This document shows positions 8,337 to 15,124 of a DNA stretch of 15,124 nucleotides, one piece after another. This DNA comes from Circinella minor (lineage: Eukaryota; Mucoromycota; Mucoromycetes; Mucorales; Lichtheimiaceae), in assembly GCA_016758965.1 (NCBI GenBank), contig JAEPRB010000527.1, forward strand, positions 1 through 15,124, written 5' to 3'. Each line of letters begins with the position of its first letter. Positions within the stretch are counted from its first letter, which is position 1. The position numbers and the translations under genes are program-made. The notes under the pieces are model-generated. The model was not told where the DNA came from, did no database searches, and saw only the letters and a program-made list of their open reading frames with translations.

Positions 8337-9566
8337 TAAATATTTTATTATAATGTGTTTGTGAACCACTGGGTTTTTGCTTAGAATGATTTCTTTCTTT
8401 ATTTTTATTTTATTATCAATATTATAAATAAATTGTTTTTTTTCTTTATCGTTTTAAAAATGTATTGTCGGCTTTTTATAATAATTTACATGTTCATATA
8501 AAGTAATGTAAAATCTAAGATAGAAATTTAATTATTGGTTACCATGACATAATGATCTGACAGATTTTAATTGATAAGATTCCCGATGATTGGATCAACA
8601 GCAAAACATATGCAAACAGTAGTTAGGGAGGTGTGATATTTAAATTGAATATATAACTACAAAAAGAAAAGTTTTCTTTCTCTTTCTGACTTTACAGCGG
8701 TTTTTTTGTAAACGACAACAGCGAAACCAATAAATTCGCATGACAAAGAGCTGCTGTTACAATCCATTACTCCAGTTACGTACCCCCATCGGTAATGTAA
8801 AATCAATTATTCTACAGATGCCAAGAACACAACAAAATAATTGAGTATCCCAGAAACCACGTAGATTATATAACAATAAACAACATTCCTTTGAACTGCG
8901 CGCATGCAGATGGTCTTTTTGAAAAATTACGAAAATACCACTGACACTTTTTCAGAAAAATTATCCCCTTAATACTGATTATCACTCTACATAAAGAAAC
9001 ACAAAACTTTATTAGCATATGATACTGATGCGTTTGAAGATCAAATAAAATTACCATCCAGTTTTATTGGGGTGCCAAGTACAATTCTATAAAAGTCTAA
9101 AAACCTCCACCAGATTTCATTTATATATATGTGAATGATAAAGTTCAAAAGTGAGTTAATATAAAACACGATTCGTTATTTAATCCCCCTCCCAATTTTA
9201 AGCGAGTGGATGTTCATCATTTTTAAATTTACGTATATTGCTAAATAAGGTTGGATTATTGTCTGTAGAGCTTAATACGTACGTAATATAATATTGAAAA
9301 AATGAATTGTTTACTAATGGGTAAAGATAGGTTAAAATTTTATTGAATACTACTTTTTTTAGAGACAATAAGAGGGGGGCAAAGAGAAAGGAAAAATGTA
9401 ATGACATTTTTGTAATAGTCTACTATATAGGGTGATTAATATTAAGGTTTGTTTATAATATGTTATTCTTATAATATTAAGCTGATCGAAAAAGAACAAA
9501 GTATATAATATGTTCAGAGATACTACTGTATATATTAATATTCATTACTTCCATGATAATATATTT
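8306..9566. other. Spacer between the hairpin locus and the lipase gene 3' end
   Basis: No convincing gene. Short frames are present but without domain, codon pattern or splice support. No AATAAA was seen close behind the lipase stop on the minus strand, so its 3' end is undefined. Confidence 0.5.
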
Positions 9567-11140
9567 CTAAGGTATGCAAATACCGGTAGTGATACCAAAG
9601 TAACTATTAAAATACCAACAGTTGTCAATTTTTAATTTATCTTTTCTTCTTCTTCTTCTTCTTCATCTCAAAAACTTACCGCATATGATCAAGAGGTGAT
9701 GCGCCAACGCCAAGAGATGATGAGCATTTGTTAGATTCAATACCATTTGGACACACAACTGGTAATAGTAGTAATTATAGAAGTTAATATATATTCTTAT
9801 TATACAAAGATAAAAGATTAGAAAAGTGCTCACCAAATAATTCGTTGTCATCCCAAAATTCTTCTCCAGCATGATAAAATTTATAAAGCGGTGAAGCATT
9901 ATCAGGAACATGTGGCACAGCTACGTAATAAAAGAATAAAATTAGTTATATATTTATGTATAATTATAAAATTACATGAATATAATAAATATAAAATAAT
10001 TAAACTTACTGTCTCGAGCATGTACTGCACGTTTATATGGAATTCCAGTGGAGACAACATATTCAGCAAATTGTTTATTACCTACACGTGGTTGCCCTAA
10101 TATTTATAATATAAAAGTTATATCAATTATTTTACAGAACCCATCCAAAAAAAATTATTCGATTAAAGATATATATATATAAAGGAACTGGATTTATACA
10201 TACCAAAAGTAATCAATTCAACGTTTTTAATACCTCTTTCATGTAAATCCAAAGCATTTAAAAGGGCGAGAGCTCCTCCCAAAGAATGCCTATCAGTGAT
10301 TAAGATAAATTAATTTTCAGATCATGATTATATAGTTCAAGATGGTTTGATAAAAGGGAAAAAAAAATTCTTTACTTACCCAGTGACAGCCACAGTATAA
10401 TCTGGATGTATTTGGAGCTGGCTATCAATAATTGCTGTTAATTGTTTTTGAACTATCTGATAAGCTCTTTTAAACCCAAGATGAATATATGCTCCTTTAA
10501 CATTGTGATAATAAGGGACAGCTACAGCTCTAAAATTCTATTATTTTTATACGTATTTAAATAAAAAATAGGTATTTAGTAAACAATGATTCAATTACAA
10601 TTACACCATCCTAGTCATTATACTATAAATAATATGTAATATATATAGTTTTTATACGTACAACACCCCAGTTTTTAAGAGAGTTTGAACCTTTTTTTTA
10701 TATATATAATTTTATGTTAATAGTATTCTTTGTAAAACAACAAATGGGGATACTCGTGTATAACAGATATAAACTTGTTTTTTTTTACCTCTAAAAGCAA
10801 TATAAATAGTTTTATCAATATCACTTCTTGCTACCATAACATTGGTATCATAATCATCAGAAATTATTGTATCAATAATTGTTAGACCATGTGCTATGGC
10901 AAGATCACAATGTGGACAATCCAATCTCTTGCGTTTCATTACATCAGAACAATATACATCAGCAGATAAAGAAGTATAAAATTCAAGTTCTCTAATTTCA
11001 TCTTTTGTTGCATGACGAACACTACTAGTTAATTTTTGTTTTTGGGGTTTTTTTTGAACATTATCAGGGGCAGGCAAAGCTACGGTGAAAAAATGGAGCA
11101 AGAAAAATGAAAACAAAGAAAAAGTAATTAAAAATTTCAT
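9567..11140 (-). CDS. Secreted triacylglycerol lipase, fungal lipase class 3 (Rhizomucor/Rhizopus type), 8 exons, 304 aa
   Basis: Hydrolyses ester bonds of triacylglycerols outside the cell. Exons: 11140-10789, 10690-10662, 10537-10380, 10289-10204, 10096-10010, 9920-9834, 9758-9680, 9603-9567; all phases agree and the total is 305 codons with TAG. Residues 1-22 form a hydrophobic signal peptide, which fixes the ATG at 11140 rather than the upstream in-frame one. Core: YDTN..VAR, RGSNSLKNW (oxyanion loop and lid, 117-125), GHSLGG with nucleophile S182, GQPRVG at 209-214, catalytic D237 in ARDTVPHVP, HAGEEFW, and H291 in LDHM. Six cysteines (64, 75, 78, 269, 278, 302) match the three disulfides of Rhizomucor miehei lipase. 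The region before the mature domain is only about 15-20 residues, much shorter than the long propeptide of that enzyme. All catalytic parts are intact, so I expect a working gene. Confidence 0.95.
9644..9665 (-). repeat. (GAA)n microsatellite in the last lipase intron
   Basis: A run of CTT on the plus strand, GAA on the coding strand, inside the 76-nt intron 9604-9679. Confidence 0.85.
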
Positions 11141-11213
11141 AATTATTAATTTCTTTAATAAAAGATGAAAAAGAAAAGAAGTATAACACGAAAGCAGAAA
11201 AAAAAATAGACAA

Positions 11214-11221
11214 CTTTTATA
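11214..11221 (-). promoter_or_regulatory. TATA box of the lipase gene
   Basis: TATAAAAG reads on the minus strand 74 bp before the lipase ATG and is followed by a pyrimidine-rich stretch suited to transcription start. It predicts a leader of about 40-50 nt. A run of C on the plus strand (near 11237) lies just upstream. Confidence 0.65.
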
Positions 11222-12338
11222 CAATAAAGGAGATGCTTCCCCCCCCCTCTCAGTGATGATCCGCGTAACCTTTTTTTTTTCTTAAAAGAAAAGTCAAGGT
11301 CCTTATTCTTAATACTTGATACTTTTTATATTGTAAAAAAAAAATTGACGAAAATGTTTATGTACGTAGCATACGTACTGTCTTTATTTTTTTATTCTTA
11401 AAAAGATTGACAGGTTGTAAAATTAAAGTTTAAACAGAAAAAAAAGGAAAAAAAAAGGGAAGTGAACATGAGGTGTAAAATCCTTTTATGTCCTTACCAT
11501 GTCTCCTAATCCATATGCTCCTATAGATGATATGCAGTAAAAAAAAAGATGATAATGAATTGTATTACATCTTCTACTTTCATCATCATATCTCAGGTCA
11601 AAACATGGCAATCAAGGGGTGGGTGAAAGGAAGTATCAGGGGTTACATGTTTTATATATACTTAGAATGAGAACCACTTATAAGTCTATCTTCAAATAAT
11701 CATCTTGTCGATCTGTCCATCTTTTGGAACTAGCTGTAAGTGAAAACAATTTTCTATGTACTGTACTCAAAAATACCCCGTTACGTATAAACTATCATAT
11801 CATCGTTAAATGGTACTACTTCTTGTTATTATAAATTTATCACTAAAAGTATAATCACCGCCACCCCTATTTTCCTTTCTACTTTTCTGTTATCACCGAA
11901 TGACCCAATACACCTTCTCCTGATATGACATACCATTTTTATTATTAATATTTGAATACGTATCTATTTCAAGTATAGTTTTAGGACAGCGATTTTTTTA
12001 AAATAGAAATTACATATATAATAGTTTATGATATTGATTAAAATAGGTTCAAAAGAAATTTATTAATTGAAACCATGGATTTTCACGTATGTGAGTAATA
12101 AAAATACAACTGTATATCATCACAATAGATGTATTATTATTGACATTATTATTTATCTCGATACACATTATATCAATAAGCTACGTATGTATAATATTTG
12201 AATATACTTTATACAACTTTATATTGATTATTGCATAACATATGTAATACAAAATGGAAAAGAAAAAAAAAGTTACGTATTCTGCTATAATTTATCTGTT
12301 CGCTTTATTATCTTATTTTAATGTAAATTATTCATATA
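11222..12338. other. Spacer with weak coding-like fragments on the minus strand
   Basis: Mostly AT-rich non-coding sequence. Two short exon-like pieces read on the minus strand: 11733 downward, after a TTACAG acceptor (SSKRWTDRQDDYL), and a 23-nt piece at about 11499-11521 framed by CTATAG and GTAAGG. Neither can be tied to a gene, and the gap to the coding-like segments upstream is longer than other introns here. Confidence 0.3.
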
Positions 12339-13850
12339 TCAAGAATTGTTTGTGATATTTGTACTGGTATCATCAGATATAGACAATGAAATATCAAACT
12401 GTAGACTCTGACAATTAAAATTAATTGTATAATTGTCTCTTCTGTTTTCAGTAGTTGACATTTTGATTCCAGTTCCTATAACACATGTGTAATTTAATGA
12501 GAGCATACAGACTGTTTTAGCTACAACTCGATATATCCAACTCAGACTCTTTGTGTCTAAGAATTAGAATAAAGAATAACTCGGCTTCTCTGGGGTGAAA
12601 AAAAGGACATCTGTTTGTGATGTTCGAATATACACCAAAAACAAATTATAGTTATCTTTCAATCAAGTTTAACTAATGGGCGCACAAAAATACATGTGAT
12701 TTTTTTATTTTATTTTTTGCCACATGCATTCTTCTGGAAATCTTATCTACTAAAAAAAAAAGCATATAGTAATAACACCAATAAGATAAAAGCTATTAAT
12801 TATACAACAAGGATAATACACTAATGTTATTATATTGATTTGATGGCATAACTTACTGTGAGCAAAATCAAGGGACTTACATACATCGTGCCACTTTACA
12901 AAAAAAAAAAAAAAAAAAAAAAAGGATACTACTTGTTTGAAAGGAGCCACCCAATGTATTAGAAACGGGGTCAGAAAAACGGGGTGAATACTCAAAAGCC
13001 ACATTTATTCGATATAGGTTTCCAGTTACAATTTCTAATAAAGAAATGTTCAAATAAATGTTAATCATGAAATATTCATCTCATATTAAACGAGAATAAA
13101 TTCACCACTGTAATCAAAGCTAAAACTATATCCATTACGTTTAGGTACAAAAGGAGCTGTACTACATGCAATTTAAAATTGAGCACCATGTTCCGATTGT
13201 ACATTATTTGTACGAAAAGGACAGGCACAAATGCTGGAGCACGAATACTTTGATGAGCCATATCTAGGGCATACTCGTATTGAAATACGTAGCAGTGTCA
13301 TTGTTTGTAGGTGGAACATCATAATTTACAGAGCAATACCCTCCTTAGTAGCTCTATCGTTAATAATTAAAAATATTTCTCAGCATTCAAACCCGACCAT
13401 ATAAAGTGATCCTCTTAGCAACGCTTGCTCATATTCACAACCCTATATGATATCTACATGGATTATAGCTATAGTGGCTGGAACACCTTCTTCATTAGAA
13501 GTAAGTAGTTCTGGAGTGGGACTTTCGATGGTGATTATCCATATTCTTTGTTTCCAGCCAAAGAAAGCTAATTTTAATGTGAACAACAACACAGGTAAAT
13601 AACACGTATAACAAAAATTGTAGCAATTATTTAGGTAAGATCAACAGTTTACATTTTCAGATTCAATTCTATGACGAGCATTTCATTCATTTAAATGATA
13701 GTCATGAAATGTAACGCGTCGACGAGTAGTGGAACCCCATTTGCACTGAGAAGTTTGTTATAACTGCTTAGTTAATTCATTAAAATAGCAATTAATAAGA
13801 TGACTCGAAAAAATCGCTTTCTCCCAAGAAATGCTATTCCCAATAATTCA
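12339..13850 (-). pseudogene. Unrecognised intron-rich gene, probably secreted/extracellular, apparently decayed in its 5' part
   Basis: Working from the 3' end, exon 12556-12339 (72 codons, ends TGA; FNCQSLQFDISLSISDD) follows a CTAATTCTTAG acceptor; exon 13034-12933 (NLYRINVAFEYSPRF) joins it in phase 1; exon 13156-13106 (PFVPKRNGYSFSFDYS) joins that through a 71-nt GTGAAT...TTAG intron; an upstream Cys-rich piece (CSSICACPF) joins through a 57-nt GTACAA...ACAG intron, also in phase. Further upstream, 13567-13268 (RGSLYMVGFEC; NYDVPPTNNDTATYF) and 13745-13653 (KWGSTTRRRVTFHDYH) are coding-like but contain stops (TAG, TGA) and a frame change. NYT, NIT, NDT and NTS sequons and many Cys suggest an extracellular protein. 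The poly-A/T run at 12901-12923 falls in an intron. Alternatively an intact gene with introns I misplaced. Family not recognised. Confidence 0.4.
12901..12923 (+). repeat. Homopolymer A run
   Basis: Uninterrupted A run of about 23 bases on the plus strand. In the unrecognised minus-strand gene it is a T-run inside the presumed intron between exons 13034-12933 and 12556-12339. Confidence 0.95.
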
Positions 13851-13983
13851 CTATTATTTGTTTAATTGAAGCGCAGTGGACTGGAAGTTACTTGTCAAGA
13901 ACTCATTAGTATAATCTATATTTAAGTAGTTGAAAGTGAGAGTCCTAGGTATTTCCTTTTTTGTCTTGTAACTTAGTTAGAAG

Positions 13984-14027
13984 ATATAACAATGATATAA
14001 CAACATGTTGTTATATCAGTGTTATAT
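13984..14027. repeat. 44-bp near-perfect palindrome built from GATATAACA motifs
   Basis: Bases 13993-14018 form a perfect 26-bp palindrome centred on CATG; extending to 13984-14027 adds nine more pairs on each side with one mismatch. The motif TTGTTATATC recurs in tandem at 14330-14349. No coding frame crosses it. Could be a cruciform-forming site, a protein-binding site or the remnant of a short inverted-repeat element. Confidence 0.85.
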
Positions 14028-14357
14028 TATAAAAAAAAAGCGTCATGCATAATTATAACAATACTCTAAACCGTGATATACTACATACAATTCGACGATA
14101 AAAACAGTGGAAGAAGTTTTTTTTTTGTTGTATTTATACTTTGATATGGTTTTGAAGAGGGGAAGTCCAACACGAACAATTATTTTACTTTTGATTGAAT
14201 CGAATATAACAGTTGATGGGGAAAGAAAGAAGTGAGTATAACGGATTTTATGAACACTTAAATTGGGATCACGAGAGAGAAGAATAAAAAAAAGTACTTT
14301 ACCTTCGATGTTCGAAATCGTAGTTTTTTGTTATATCTGTTGTTATATCGGCACGGC

Positions 14358-14394
14358 CAATGTTGCTGAGGTAGTGAAAATCAATGTTGCTGAG
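14358..14394 (+). repeat. Short direct repeat, 13 bp twice
   Basis: CAATGTTGCTGAG occurs at 14358-14370 and again at 14382-14394. It lies just after the TTGTTATATC pair and has no evident function. Confidence 0.8.
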
Positions 14395-14444
14395 ATTTAA
14401 ACAGGTAAGCATAAAGCATAAGAGAGAAGAAAGTTCATACATTA

Positions 14445-15050
14445 TTACTTTATTAGCGTCAATATTGAAAAAAAGTTATTGCTGTCATGGACTGCATCAA
14501 TAGTTTCACAATGAAATATAACTCTAATAATAAAAAACGTAGAAGAAAAAACAGAAGGAAGAAATCCTAATGCCGGGAGAAAATATAATGGAACAAAAGC
14601 ATTATCTAATGGAGAGTGCATGATTGCGTGTGGAGATGAAATTCTACTGATGTTGGTGATTCCAAGGACATTGTCGACAAACCGAACCATTAATAAGGAA
14701 TCTACCATTAGTCTAACTACTGCCATTGATTTCAGCGCTATGAAATCGAGCTTATATGAAGTGATGAGTACGTCTCCAAAAGTGTTAATTAAAGTTGTAA
14801 CATAATTTAGTGTTAACAGATCCAAATTCTATTATAGCACTTCAAATATTTACAGATAGCAGCAGCGGCAGCAGCGGCAATAATAATCTGCTTAAAGACA
14901 TCCATAAAAAAAATTAAGAACATGTGCCATATGTGGCAACATTGAATGATATAAAGGGAACAACAAGAAAGCAAAGTGCAATAATGTCTCTGGCAAAATC
15001 GATTGTAGAGACAAAAATGACAGCAAAATGCATCTCAAACATATACAGAG
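14445..15050. other. Coding-like region open on both strands, unresolved
   Basis: Plus strand: about 85 codons up to 14767 (GRNPNAGRKYNG, GECMIACGDE), a GTACGT donor at 14768, an 88-nt intron ending TTTACAG at 14855, a phase-compatible exon (SSSGSSGNNN, then HVPYVATLNDIKG after one TAA), and a GTAAGT donor at 15050. Minus strand: an uninterrupted 126-codon hydrophobic frame over 14825-14445 and a leader-like hydrophobic frame further right, which would lie upstream of the unrecognised gene at 12339-13850. I cannot decide between the strands, and neither translation resembles a family I know. The AGC/GGC trinucleotide patch at 14857-14879 is read as Ser/Gly or Ala depending on frame. Confidence 0.25.
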
Positions 15051-15124
15051 TAAGTATAACAAATAGCTAGCTATTATCATTATTATTCTTTTCAAATAGT
15101 TATAAGTTCCAATCCATATATAAA

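Noticed and set aside
11138..11224. Upstream in-frame start for the lipase (adding 28 residues)
   Set aside because: That codon overlaps the TATA box region and would put extra hydrophobic and basic residues before a perfectly good signal peptide starting at 11140.

Overview
This is eukaryotic DNA. It is very AT-rich, its genes are split by short introns (about 60-125 nt, GT...AG, with GTACGT, GTATGT or GTAAGT-type donors), and simple repeats are abundant. The one gene with a clear lineage signal is a secreted triacylglycerol lipase of the Rhizomucor/Rhizopus type, so the most likely source is a Mucoromycota fungus (early-diverging, Mucorales-like). I infer the lineage from that gene family and the intron style; species is not resolvable by eye.

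Region 1 (1-6630) is a large DNA transposon. Bases 1-127 and 6504-6630 are perfect inverted copies of each other. Between them lies one large minus-strand gene (ATG at 5592, stop at 746) that I could splice from 7 exons into one frame of 1458 codons. Order along the protein: AT-hooks, an acidic stretch, a Cys-rich DUF6729-like domain, an RNase H/DDE transposase-like block, a complete DEDDy 3'-5' exonuclease (WRN/RNase D type), a second conserved block containing RGTN..EG, a poly-Ser tract and a C-terminal Cys cluster. The exonuclease appears to be nested inside the transposase core. The copy is probably dead: codon 303 is a TAA stop, and a likely catalytic Asp position reads Asn.

Region 2 (6631-9566) has no recognised protein gene. 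It holds a TG microsatellite, a TATA-box promoter with a CT-rich start region and a consensus GTAAGT donor, then a GC-rich island made of a 12-bp minisatellite followed by four consecutive perfect hairpins (one with a UUCG tetraloop) and a T-run. This is the best candidate for an undescribed RNA or unusual small-protein locus.

Region 3 (9567-11221) is the lipase gene, minus strand, 8 exons, 304 residues, with signal peptide, GHSLG nucleophile, Ser/Asp/His triad and all six disulfide cysteines, driven by a nearby TATA box.

Region 4 (11222-15124) looks empty at first, but on the minus strand between 12339 and 13850 several coding-like segments join through phase-compatible introns into a Cys- and N-glycosylation-rich protein I do not recognise. 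Its upstream part has stops and a frame change, so it is either decayed or has introns I could not place. The last 700 bp are open on both strands and unresolved. A 44-bp near-perfect palindrome lies at 13984-14027.
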